This document shows, piece after piece, positions 14,987 through 21,791 of a stretch of DNA of 21,791 bases. Position 1 is the first letter of the stretch, and the number at the start of each line of letters is the position of its first letter. Under the pieces are notes generated by a model. It saw only the letters and a program-made list of their open reading frames with translations. It had not been told where the DNA came from and ran no database searches. This DNA comes from Candidatus Wallbacteria bacterium (GTDB taxonomy: Bacteria; Muiribacteriota; JAQTZZ01), in NCBI GenBank assembly GCA_028711905.1, contig JAQTRI010000010.1, positions 1 to 21,791 of the forward strand, read 5' to 3'. A program made the translations under genes and the position numbers.

Positions 14987-15601
14987 ATGGGATCCAGCGA
15001 AGCTTTTTTTCGCCTTGTCCGTGACAAAATTGAAGCTGAGGCAGCGGAGGAGAAAGCCTCCTCGCTCATTTGGACTGAAAGTGCCAGGAAAAAGCATGCA
15101 GCTGAGCTGTCAGCGCTGGCCGCCAGATATTCCAGCGAAGAGGCCCGCATATTGGAAAATTTGAAGCGGCATTTCGCGATTCTCGAAGCATCCAGAATCG
15201 GCGAGGAAAAGCTGCACTTCCTTAGCCGGGCACTCAAAACCGCAGAAGATGTGACAAAAGCACAGCTGCTCCTCAGGCTCGGAAGTGCCAGGTATGATTC
15301 TTTCCTGGAGCGTGCGCTTGTCCGTTGTCTTCCCGAAAGCGGAGCGATCACTGTATCCTGCCTTACCGAAGACAGAAAAAAGATCGCCTGTGCTGTAAAG
15401 AAACTGAGGCCGGAATGCAGTGCCGCCTTTCTGGATCTGAGGGAAACGCGGCCTGAATGCGCATCCTGCGGGGGGTTTACTCTCAGGATTGAAGCAGAGT
15501 CCCTCACATATGACAATACAGTCCTTACCAGAGTAAGAAACTGCTTCTCGCACCAGGCGGAACAGATACTATCCCTTGCCGAGAGGCTGTTTCATGTCTG
15601 A
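14987..15601 (+). CDS. atpE: A/V-type ATPase peripheral-stalk subunit E
   Basis: 204 residues. The N-terminal half is a long charged helix (coiled coil, about 5-95) that would pair with the H subunit; the C-terminal half is the globular domain contacting the A/B head, ending in the family-typical GGFTLRI...YDNTVLTRVRN segment. Start ATG at 14987 follows GAGGG closely; the gene lies 9 nt after subunit K. Its stop overlaps the start of subunit C by several bases. Confidence 0.88.
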   Translation: MGSSEAFFRLVRDKIEAEAAEEKASSLIWTESARKKHAAELSALAARYSSEEARILENLKRHFAILEASRIGEEKLHFLSRALKTAEDVTKAQLLLRLGSARYDSFLERALVRCLPESGAITVSCLTEDRKKIACAVKKLRPECSAAFLDLRETRPECASCGGFTLRIEAESLTYDNTVLTRVRNCFSHQAEQILSLAERLFHV

Positions 15602-16628
15602 GCTGTGTTTTCTCAATGCAGCCCTGCGCGCCCGCAGCAATCTGTTTCTCAGGATGGACTGTCTTGACGAGATGTTGAGAAACCCGGGAGCAGGATCGAT
15701 GATCGGAATCCTTTCAGGCACCCGTTATGCTGAAAGCCTGAAACACAGGCAGCAGATCGATTGCCCGGTCAGCAGAATCACTTCCGCGATCGCAGCAGTG
15801 GTTGAAGAAGAGATCTCTCTCACTCTCAAGCGGGCTGGTGACAGGATCGGGTCATATCTCAAGCTTTTTTTAGCCCGCTGGGACATTTTGAGCCTGAAAG
15901 CCATTTTTTCCTGCAGGATCGCCGGGCGGAAGATGGAAAACACGCGCTGGTTTCCATCAGGAGTGCTTAATTCGAGGGAGTGCCTTTTACTCAGCAGGGG
16001 AGGCTTCAAAGAAGCTGTCGCAACTCTTCAGTCAAGGCCGGAAGCCATTTTCCGGGACTGTGCCCGTTTGTTCGGCGACCCTCTTGTCACGGGTAGTGTT
16101 GACAGGCTCTGCTTTACACTCGACCAGTGTTATTTTAACCATGTTTTTGGTGGAAAGAACAGTCGGGATGCGGGATTATCCCAGTTGCAGAGCGCTATGC
16201 GCATTGAACTGGACCGCAGGAACATTATGGAGGTTCTTCACGCTTTGATGAGAGGTAATGGCCTGGAATGGAGGCCGGCCAGTCATTTCGGCAGCTTGAG
16301 CATCGGATTTTTGAACAGACTGGCTGCATCAGGCACAGTTGACGATGCCCTGGAAATGCTGCTGTCCACTCCCTACAGCAAGGCGGTACAGGAAGGACTC
16401 CTGCTGTATGAGCACACCGGGGAACTAAGCTTTATCGAGCGGTTGATAGAAAAGAAACTTCAACTTTTCCTGCGCAGGGAATCTCTGCTGAACCCCCTTT
16501 CTTTAGCATTGCCGCTGCATTACATTAATCATCTGATCAACGAAAGCCTGAACTTGAATCTGATTGCGCTTTCTCCTGCTTACGGCCTTACCCCCAACCT
16601 GGTGAGAAGGGAGCTGATCATTGCCTAA
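15594..16628 (+). CDS. atpC: A/V-type ATPase rotor-ring adaptor subunit C (d)
   Basis: 344 residues, all helical. Subunit C (d in eukaryotes) caps the proteolipid ring and receives the central stalk. The C-terminal NLNLIALSPAYGL..NLVRREL segment matches the family signature (YGLxxxxIRxxL). The ATG at 15594 overlaps the subunit E stop and has GAGAGG upstream; extending to 15576 has no support. Divergence from well-studied homologues is considerable, so assignment rests on the C-terminal motif, the length and the operon position. Confidence 0.85.
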   Translation: MSELCFLNAALRARSNLFLRMDCLDEMLRNPGAGSMIGILSGTRYAESLKHRQQIDCPVSRITSAIAAVVEEEISLTLKRAGDRIGSYLKLFLARWDILSLKAIFSCRIAGRKMENTRWFPSGVLNSRECLLLSRGGFKEAVATLQSRPEAIFRDCARLFGDPLVTGSVDRLCFTLDQCYFNHVFGGKNSRDAGLSQLQSAMRIELDRRNIMEVLHALMRGNGLEWRPASHFGSLSIGFLNRLAASGTVDDALEMLLSTPYSKAVQEGLLLYEHTGELSFIERLIEKKLQLFLRRESLLNPLSLALPLHYINHLINESLNLNLIALSPAYGLTPNLVRRELIIA

Positions 16629-16878
16629 GTGCATTTTTATCGGTGACCTGGAGTTATGCAGTGGCTTTCTGTTTACCGGAATCGATGCTGACCCTGCCGG
16701 TACGGCTCCGGCTGCGGTCGAAAAATGCCGGGAAATTGTCGCATCAGGGGAGATTGTCCCTGAATACTGCATGGTGCTGGTGGAAAAAAAACTCTGGGAC
16801 GAATTCGGGGAGACGGACCGTGCCTATCTCCTCAGCCGTGACGAACCGCTTTTCGCCCCTGCAGATATGAAAATTTAA
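16621..16878 (+). CDS. atpF: A/V-type ATPase central-stalk subunit F
   Basis: 85 residues, somewhat short for the family (about 100). The start CIFIGDLELCSGFLFTGID matches the beta-alpha Rossmann-like opening of subunit F (typically a G-D pair followed by GFRLAG). The protein would bind subunit D in the rotor and modulate activity. Start is a TTG at 16621 overlapping the subunit C stop by 8 nt, with GGGAG a few bases upstream. No alternative ATG lies early in the frame. Confidence 0.85.
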   Translation: MPKCIFIGDLELCSGFLFTGIDADPAGTAPAAVEKCREIVASGEIVPEYCMVLVEKKLWDEFGETDRAYLLSRDEPLFAPADMKI

Positions 16879-16890
16879 GAGGTGCCCTGC

Positions 16891-18606
16891 ATGACTGGAA
16901 CTATTGAAAAGATATCCGGAGCACTGATTGTGGCAAAAGGGCTGGAAGGGGTTTTTCTCAACGAAACCCTGGAAGTGGGAAATGAATCCATTCCTGGCGA
17001 GGTGATCCGCATCCAGGAAGACCATTGCTTTGTTCAGGCCTTCGAAGAAACAGCCGGACTCAGGGTTGGAGACCCGGTGCGGCGGAGAAAGCAGCTTCTT
17101 TGCGCTCAGCTTGGCCCAGGGCTGCTTGGATCGATTTTTGACGGTATCCTGCGGCCGTTGGACAAGCTGGCCGGACAGCAGGGGCATTTTCTCAGGCGCG
17201 GGGCTTTTCTCGACCCCCTTGATTGTTCAAAGCGCTGGCACTTCCGACCGTCCGTGACCGCCGGACAGGAGGTTGGACCTGGGGATGTACTTGGAACAGT
17301 GGCAGAAAAAGCTCACATCCAGCACAGGATTATGGTCCCGTGCGGAGCCCGTAAATCCGTGGTCGAGAGTATCCGGGAGGGGGATTTTACCGTTGAAGAA
17401 CCTGTTGCTTATATGGAAGACGGCACGCCTGTGATCATGCGGGCGTCCTGGCCGGTCAAGCTGCCTTTTCCGCACGGCGGCAAGCTGGACGCCACCGATC
17501 TTTTTATCACAGGACAGCGTGTGCTGGACTTTCTGTTTCCTCTCGCTGCTGGGGGATCTGCCATGATCCCCGGTGGCTTCGGCACCGGGAAAACCGTGCT
17601 TGAACAGTCGATTGCCAAGTTTTCCTTAGCTGACATCGTAGTATATGTCGGATGCGGGGAACGGGGGAACGAAATGACCGACCTGCTGTGTGAATTCGCA
17701 GACCTGCCTGATCCGAGAACCGGAGGGCGGCTTTTAGACCGCACAGTGCTGATCGCCAATACCTCGAATATGCCTGTAGCAGCCAGGGAAGCATCGATTT
17801 TCTGCGGCTGCACCATTGCCGAATACTATCGGCAGATGGGCTATCATGTGGCCTTGATGGCTGATTCGACTTCGCGTTGGGCAGAAGCTTTGAGAGAGAT
17901 TTCCGGCAGGCTCGAGGAACTTCCCGGGGAGGAAGGTTTCCCGACCTATCTATCATCGAGAATCGCGCAATTTTACGAGCGCAGCGGCATGGTGCGCTGC
18001 CTTGGAAGCGGTGGGAGGACCGGCAGTCTGACGATTATCGGGGCTGTTTCCCCTTCAGGCGGAGATTTTTCCGAGCCCGTGACCCAGGAAACGCTCAAAG
18101 CCGCAGGAGTTTTCTGGGGACTGGAACCCTCATTAGCCCAGCGCCGCCACTTTCCTTCGATCAACTGGCAGTCGAGTTACTCCCAGTATCTTGGCGCGCT
18201 TCAACCCTGGCTCAATGAAAAGCTCGGCCCCAGTTGGGAAGAGCACCGTCTCTGGGCTGTCGCCATACTTCAGCGCGATGGTGAACTGCAGGAAATCGTT
18301 CAGCTTGTCGGATTCGATGCACTTCAGGAGAACGAAAAGCTGGTTCTGGAAACAGCGGCTCTGATCAAGGAAAATTTTTTGCAGCAGTCGGCTATGGACG
18401 AGAGGGACGCATATTGTCCTCCTGAAAAGCAGCTGCTGATGATCCGCATGCTGCGTTGTTTTCACGATAAAGCCGGAGAAAAAATCGCGTCTGGAATGAA
18501 CTTCCGGGAAGTTCTTGCCATGCATGAAAGGCAGGACTGTATGAGGCTTGGCACCAGAACACCGGAAGAGATTATCTCAATGCTTCCGGAGACGGGGGAA
18601 ACATGA
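16891..18606 (+). CDS. atpA: A/V-type ATPase catalytic subunit A
   Basis: 571 residues. The nucleotide-binding P-loop is at residues 228-235 (GGFGTGKT), where most A subunits have GPFGSGKT; catalytic GER (E257, R258) follows in YVGCGERGNEMTD, then the strongly conserved RTVLIANTSNMPVAAREAS and MADSTSRWAEALREISGRL blocks. The extra non-homologous region of A subunits (about 110-185) is present. Start ATG at 16891 with GAGGTG 6 nt upstream is preferred to the GTG at 16882. Overlaps subunit B by 4 nt (ATGA). It belongs to the A/V type rather than the F1 beta or flagellar FliI families, as shown by these motifs and the neighbours. Confidence 0.98.
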   Translation: MTGTIEKISGALIVAKGLEGVFLNETLEVGNESIPGEVIRIQEDHCFVQAFEETAGLRVGDPVRRRKQLLCAQLGPGLLGSIFDGILRPLDKLAGQQGHFLRRGAFLDPLDCSKRWHFRPSVTAGQEVGPGDVLGTVAEKAHIQHRIMVPCGARKSVVESIREGDFTVEEPVAYMEDGTPVIMRASWPVKLPFPHGGKLDATDLFITGQRVLDFLFPLAAGGSAMIPGGFGTGKTVLEQSIAKFSLADIVVYVGCGERGNEMTDLLCEFADLPDPRTGGRLLDRTVLIANTSNMPVAAREASIFCGCTIAEYYRQMGYHVALMADSTSRWAEALREISGRLEELPGEEGFPTYLSSRIAQFYERSGMVRCLGSGGRTGSLTIIGAVSPSGGDFSEPVTQETLKAAGVFWGLEPSLAQRRHFPSINWQSSYSQYLGALQPWLNEKLGPSWEEHRLWAVAILQRDGELQEIVQLVGFDALQENEKLVLETAALIKENFLQQSAMDERDAYCPPEKQLLMIRMLRCFHDKAGEKIASGMNFREVLAMHERQDCMRLGTRTPEEIISMLPETGET

Positions 18607-20006
18607 ATCTGGCTGCGCTGGAATACGATCATCTGCAGGCCATTAACGGTCCGCTGATCTTTCTGAAGGGAGGAGAAAAGCTCCCTGCCATGTCCATGGT
18701 GCAGATTGAGGACAAGGATGGTGGCATCAGAATGGGGCAGGTGCTGGAAGTTTCCAGCAGCCACGCTGTTATTCAGGTGCTTTCGCACACTGCCGGATTA
18801 TCCTTGAGCGGTACCAGAGTGCGCCTGGAGTCAGATGTGGTGACAGTTGATGTGTCAAGAGAAATGATCGGGAGAATTTTTAATGGCATCGGCCGGACTA
18901 TCGATGGGAAGCAGATCGTTGTTGCTGAGGCCAGGCTTCCGGTTACAGGCAATCCCATCAATCCGGTTTCCCGCGACAAGCCGGACGAGTTCATTGAAAC
19001 CGGTATTTCGGCTATCGATTGTTTCAACACTCTGGTGCGAGGTCAGAAACTTCCGGTGTTTTCCGAGGCAGGGCTTCCGGCTGCTGACCTGGTGATTTCT
19101 CTCCTCAACCATGCCCGTATCGACGAATACAGGAAATTCCTGGTGATTTTCGCGGCGCTGGGCATTACCAGACGCGAGATGAACAAATACATGAAGGTGC
19201 TTTCTGACGAGGGGCGCCAGTTGATCGCTTTTATCAATCTGGCTGAGGACCCTCCCATTGAGCGGCTGCTTACTCCGCGCTTCGCGCTTACTACAGCCGA
19301 ATATTTCGCATTCAGGCTCGGCTATCATGTTCTGGTAATCCTCTCGGACATGACCAGTTATTGCTCTGCCCTCAGGGAAGTCGGCGCGGCCAGGGAAGAA
19401 GTTCTGGGCAGGCGTGGTTATCCAGGATACATGTATACAGATCTGTCCACGATTTATGAACGGGCCGGGCGGATCAAGGGTCTACCGGGCTCGATTACAC
19501 AGCTGCCGGTTCTAACCCTGCCTGAGGGAGATATTACCCATCCTGTGCCGGATCTGACCGGATATATCACAGAGGGTCAGATAGTGCTGGAGCATCGGCT
19601 TCACCGCAAGGGAATATATCCGCCTGTGGATGTGCTGCCCTCATTGTCGCGCCTGATGAATAACGGAATCGGCTCAGGCAAGACGCGCGAAGATCATCGC
19701 CAGCTTGCTAATCAGTTGTACGCCTGTTACGCCAAAGGGGTTGATGTCAGGCGTCTTGTGACGATTGTCGGGGAAGACGCTATTTCTGAGCAGGACAGGA
19801 TATACCTGCGCTTCGCCGAACTGTTCGAGCGGGAACTGCTGCATCAGGGGAGAGGCAGGAGAAGCATTTCCGAAACACTGGATACTGGCTGGCGTCTTTT
19901 GCGCATGTTCCCGAGCGATCAGCTGACCAGGATCAACAGGGAAATGATTTCGCGTTATTACTCGGCGATCCTGGAAGACGGGCGTCCGTCTCCGCTGGAG
20001 CGCTGA
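18603..20006 (+). CDS. atpB: A/V-type ATPase regulatory subunit B
   Basis: 467 residues. The non-catalytic partner of subunit A: it has the ATPase fold but no P-loop, reading FSEAGLPAADL at that position. Conserved blocks include PVTGNPINPVSRDKP, ISAIDCFNTLVRGQKLPVFS, LSDMTSYCSALREVGAAREEV, RRGYPGYMYTDLSTIYERAG and TLPEGDITHPVPDLTGYITEGQI. The GGGGGAAAC before its ATG is within subunit A. Length is normal for the family. Confidence 0.98.
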   Translation: MNLAALEYDHLQAINGPLIFLKGGEKLPAMSMVQIEDKDGGIRMGQVLEVSSSHAVIQVLSHTAGLSLSGTRVRLESDVVTVDVSREMIGRIFNGIGRTIDGKQIVVAEARLPVTGNPINPVSRDKPDEFIETGISAIDCFNTLVRGQKLPVFSEAGLPAADLVISLLNHARIDEYRKFLVIFAALGITRREMNKYMKVLSDEGRQLIAFINLAEDPPIERLLTPRFALTTAEYFAFRLGYHVLVILSDMTSYCSALREVGAAREEVLGRRGYPGYMYTDLSTIYERAGRIKGLPGSITQLPVLTLPEGDITHPVPDLTGYITEGQIVLEHRLHRKGIYPPVDVLPSLSRLMNNGIGSGKTREDHRQLANQLYACYAKGVDVRRLVTIVGEDAISEQDRIYLRFAELFERELLHQGRGRRSISETLDTGWRLLRMFPSDQLTRINREMISRYYSAILEDGRPSPLER

Positions 20007-20007
20007 C

Positions 20008-20634
20008 ATGCCGAGGACAGTATGCAACAGGTCTTCTCTTCTTGGCGGAAAGTCCAGCCGCCGCTTTGCGTCCAAAGGCGTTGAACTGTTGAAAATCAAG
20101 CGTAATTCATTGCTGCAGGAACTGGGGACCGCCCAGTCCGAGTTGAGCGAAATGGACCGGTTGCTTGCCGAAGGGAGAAAAAATGCTGTGCAGTCACTGA
20201 TTCTGGCCCTGGCTATCGATGGATGCGTTTCGCTGGATCTGACCTCGGCTGAGTTGAAATCACGCCTGGATCTTGAGCTTTTATCGCGTAACACCTGGGG
20301 GGTTCGCTTTCCCGTGATCGCGAAGCTTGAACATGCGAAGTACGATCACTCGAATGCCGGCGCGGTTTCCACCAGGACTTCAGCCGCCAGGGAAGAGTTT
20401 GTTGAATTCGTTGACCTGCTGATCCGGCGCAGCGCTCTCTGGATCAAGGTCATGCGCCTGAAGAGGGAACTGGACCGGACATCCAGGCGGCTCAACGCAC
20501 TGACCCATACCTTCATACCGGCAATGGATCGTGAAATACGGTACATCGAACTGATCCTTGAATCCAGGGAACTGGAGAATATTGTGCGCCAGAAAAACAC
20601 TAAAAAGAGGAAGACGCGCCATGAATCTTGCTGA
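20008..20634 (+). CDS. atpD: A/V-type ATPase central-stalk subunit D
   Basis: 208 residues forming a long antiparallel coiled coil, the rotor shaft that turns inside the A3B3 head. The C-terminal helix carries the family-typical RRLNALTHTFIPAMDREIRYIELILE stretch (NALE..IP). Starts 1 nt after the subunit B stop. The tail is strongly basic (KKRKTRH). Its last 14 nt overlap the next gene. It completes the ATPase set of nine subunits. Confidence 0.95.
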   Translation: MPRTVCNRSSLLGGKSSRRFASKGVELLKIKRNSLLQELGTAQSELSEMDRLLAEGRKNAVQSLILALAIDGCVSLDLTSAELKSRLDLELLSRNTWGVRFPVIAKLEHAKYDHSNAGAVSTRTSAAREEFVEFVDLLIRRSALWIKVMRLKRELDRTSRRLNALTHTFIPAMDREIRYIELILESRELENIVRQKNTKKRKTRHESC

Positions 20635-21088
20635 AATTCTCTCCGAAGACCTGATCTGCCCTGAACTTTCCGCTGTCGACCGGTATGAGGCTATTGACGA
20701 ACTGATGGACATACTGGTTAACCACCACGAAGTGCGCATTGTTCACCGCCAGGCGGTACTGAATGAAATTATCAAGCGCGAAAAAGCCATGAGTACCGGA
20801 ATCGGCGATCATGTAGCTATCCCGCACGCCAAGACCCAGCATGTGCCGGATATCACGGCTGCGGTCGGCATCTCTAAGCAGGGGATTGACTTTGATTCCA
20901 TTGACGGCCGCCCGGTTCATATCATTGTGCTCCTGCTCATTCCTCAGGAAAGTTACAACAAGCATCTGAAAACCCTGGCCGACATTGCCAGACTGTCCAA
21001 GAAGGCCTCGTTCCGGGACAGCCTGGTGCGCGCAAAGACAAGCCAGGAGATACTGGGGATTATCGAACTGGAGGAGGAGAGGGAGTGA
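20621..21088 (+). CDS. ptsN: PTS EIIA type-2 / PtsN-like phosphotransfer protein
   Basis: 155 residues, cytoplasmic. Domain of the fructose/mannitol/nitrogen EIIA fold, with the phosphorylatable histidine in GIGDHVAIPHAKT (the His of IPHA, residue 68) and the SYNKHLKTLADIARL block. No EIIB, EIIC, HPr or EI gene is near, which favours a regulatory (PtsN) role over sugar uptake. The ATG at 20621 overlaps subunit D by 14 nt with GAGGA upstream. In Proteobacteria PtsN controls K+ channels and kinases, so a place at the end of an ion-pumping operon suggests ion homeostasis; that link is inference. Confidence 0.88.
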   Translation: MNLAEILSEDLICPELSAVDRYEAIDELMDILVNHHEVRIVHRQAVLNEIIKREKAMSTGIGDHVAIPHAKTQHVPDITAAVGISKQGIDFDSIDGRPVHIIVLLLIPQESYNKHLKTLADIARLSKKASFRDSLVRAKTSQEILGIIELEEERE

Positions 21089-21095
21089 TTTTCTC

Positions 21096-21401
21096 TTGAT
21101 CGAATTCCGTACTGATCTTTCCGGTTTCACAGGCGAGGGGAAATTGAATGTCGTGCTTTTCGAGCCTGAGATTCCCCCGAATGCCGGTAATGTGGCCAGG
21201 CTCTGCGCAGCCACTGATTCGCGCCTGATCATGGTGGGAAAGCTTGAACGGTACATTGGGGACGCGTCTCGATATTCGATATTTTACCCATCCACTTCCT
21301 CCATCAAAATTTCCGAAAATCTTCAACATCACTGGAAATGGTATTCCGCCTGCTGCTCCGGCCGGCGTTTACAAATGGCAGGCATACTTTTCCAGACATA
21401 A
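21096..21401 (+). pseudogene. N-terminal fragment of a TrmL-like SPOUT tRNA 2'-O-methyltransferase
   Basis: The segment from about 21144 reads LNVVLFEPEIPPNAGNVARL then CAATDSRLIMVGKL, the beginning of the SpoU/TrmL (YibK) fold, which methylates the wobble nucleotide of tRNA-Leu. After the GKL at about 21240 the sequence no longer resembles the family: the expected RAGLDYW and SAM-knot motifs are absent and the frame ends at 21401. Full-length TrmL is about 155 residues, so roughly two thirds are missing. Start is uncertain: TTG at 21096 after a GA-rich stretch, or TTG at 21144, which fits the usual N terminus. It is either broken by insertion or damaged by misassembly at the contig end. Confidence 0.7.
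21257..21274 (+). repeat. Left arm of an 18-bp inverted repeat
   Basis: TGGGGACGCGTCTCGATA; its exact reverse complement is at 21450-21467. The arm falls just where similarity to TrmL is lost. The core GACGCGTC is itself palindromic. Confidence 0.9.
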
Positions 21402-21449
21402 ATAAAAATTATCATTTCGCATCAATTCCGTCAAACATCAATTGACAAT

Positions 21450-21467
21450 TATCGAGACGCGTCCCCA
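21450..21467 (-). repeat. Right arm of an 18-bp inverted repeat
   Basis: Exact reverse complement of 21257-21274, 175 nt away. The 211-bp unit bounded by the two arms contains no gene beyond the tail of the TrmL frame and is followed by a C-rich stretch with a run of nine C. Confidence 0.9.
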
Positions 21468-21492
21468 TCATCCCCCCCCCATCATCCCCCCT

Positions 21493-21708
21493 GAAATCAT
21501 CCGTGAGCGTTACGAACGCCGATCCATCGTCATGACGAGCAACCGCGCCCCGGCTGAATGGGCTGAAGTGTTCGGCAATCCGCTGCTGGCATCTGCCGCC
21601 CTGGATCGGCTGACGCACCATTCACAGATCGTCGAGCTGGACGGACCGAGCTATCGTCAGATGCACAAAAGGAAAAAAACGGAAACCGAAAAAGAGGGGG
21701 AAAACTGA
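21493..21708 (+). pseudogene. istB: C-terminal remnant of IS21-family transposition helper ATPase IstB
   Basis: About 71 residues matching the end of IstB: ERYERRSIVMTSN, then AEWAEVFGNPLLASAALDRLTHHSQIVELDG and SYRQMHKRK. This is the DnaC-like ATPase C terminus (sensor region with TSN and the ALDRLxHH motif). The Walker A and B parts, normally about 170 residues upstream, are absent; sequence before 21490 is a C-rich repeat and unrelated. No IstA transposase is in the window. Either an old IS fragment or a collapse of a repeated element at the contig edge. Confidence 0.8.
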
Positions 21709-21791
21709 GATGAAAAAACGATGGCAAAGGAGGTGGATTTTCCAGGAGGAAAAAAACAAAATATTCAGGGGCCGAAAAAGATGAATTTAAG
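21709..21791 (+). mobile_element. Non-coding 3' end of the IS21-like element
   Basis: Purine-rich sequence after the istB stop with no gene. It contains ATGGCA, then TTTTCCAG after about 13 nt (21721-21745); the same pair with closer spacing occurs at 21375-21395. Subterminal repeats of this kind are expected at IS21 ends, but the element's true boundary is not in the window. Confidence 0.4.

Noticed and set aside
16882..18606. Subunit A as a flagellar/type III secretion ATPase
   Set aside because: The A-type insertion, the ANTSNMPVAAREAS block and neighbouring A/V-ATPase subunits are decisive for A/V-ATPase.
21470..21490. C-rich direct repeat (ATCAT units around nine C) as a CRISPR or microsatellite array
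   Set aside because: Only two units are present and the tract lies at a sequence junction; more likely debris or an assembly error.

Overview
The window is about 21.8 kb of bacterial chromosome. It starts inside one gene (obg) and ends in insertion-sequence debris, so it looks like a whole assembly contig. Most of it is housekeeping and energy genes in tightly packed, overlapping operons. An oxygen-detoxification operon (rubrerythrin, superoxide reductase, flavodiiron protein, flavin reductase-rubredoxin fusion) and an A/V-type ATPase instead of an F-type one point to a strict or near-strict anaerobe. An LCP-family wall protein and a group 2 sigma-70 factor are also present. Protein sequences are diverged from textbook organisms; an uncultured, deep-branching anaerobic lineage is plausible, but I cannot name the phylum from sequence alone.

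Layout. 1-3669 (+): obg (5' truncated), yqeK-like HD phosphohydrolase, LCP protein and tgt, overlapping end to start. 3766-4802 (+): xerD-like tyrosine recombinase with its own promoter and a strong terminator. 4815-6686 (-): a large HEAT-repeat protein. 6854-7449 (+): a five-tRNA cluster with a near-consensus promoter, holding four serine tRNAs (anticodons UGA, GCU, CGA, GGA) and an arginine tRNA with the rare bacterial anticodon GCG. 7547-10444 (+): rbr-dfx-fprA-hrb. 10486-12170 (-): a ZIP-family metal transporter with a palindromic operator-like site on its promoter, and a group 2 sigma factor. 12286-21088 (+): the complete A/V-ATPase operon in the order H-I-K-E-C-F-A-B-D, then a PtsN-like EIIA gene. 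21096-21791: the N-terminal part of a TrmL-like RNA methyltransferase that runs into unrelated sequence, an 18-bp inverted repeat, and an IS21-type istB tail.

How the genes work together. In the oxidative-stress operon, Hrb would pass NADH electrons through its flavin and rubredoxin domains to FprA, which reduces O2 or NO to water or N2O, while desulfoferrodoxin removes superoxide and rubrerythrin removes peroxide; this matches the Hrb/FprA pathway known from Moorella. The ATPase operon encodes all expected parts of the catalytic head (A, B), rotor (D, F, C, K) and stator (E, H, I). Its proteolipid carries the glutamine and Glu-Thr pair compatible with Na+ coupling. PtsN at the end may link the operon to ion homeostasis.

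I see no wholly undescribed multi-gene system. The best leads are the sigma factor that lacks the conserved tryptophan pair of region 2, the tRNA-Arg(GCG) inside a complete serine tRNA set, the 7-1-7 palindrome over the zupT promoter, and the scrambled right end.
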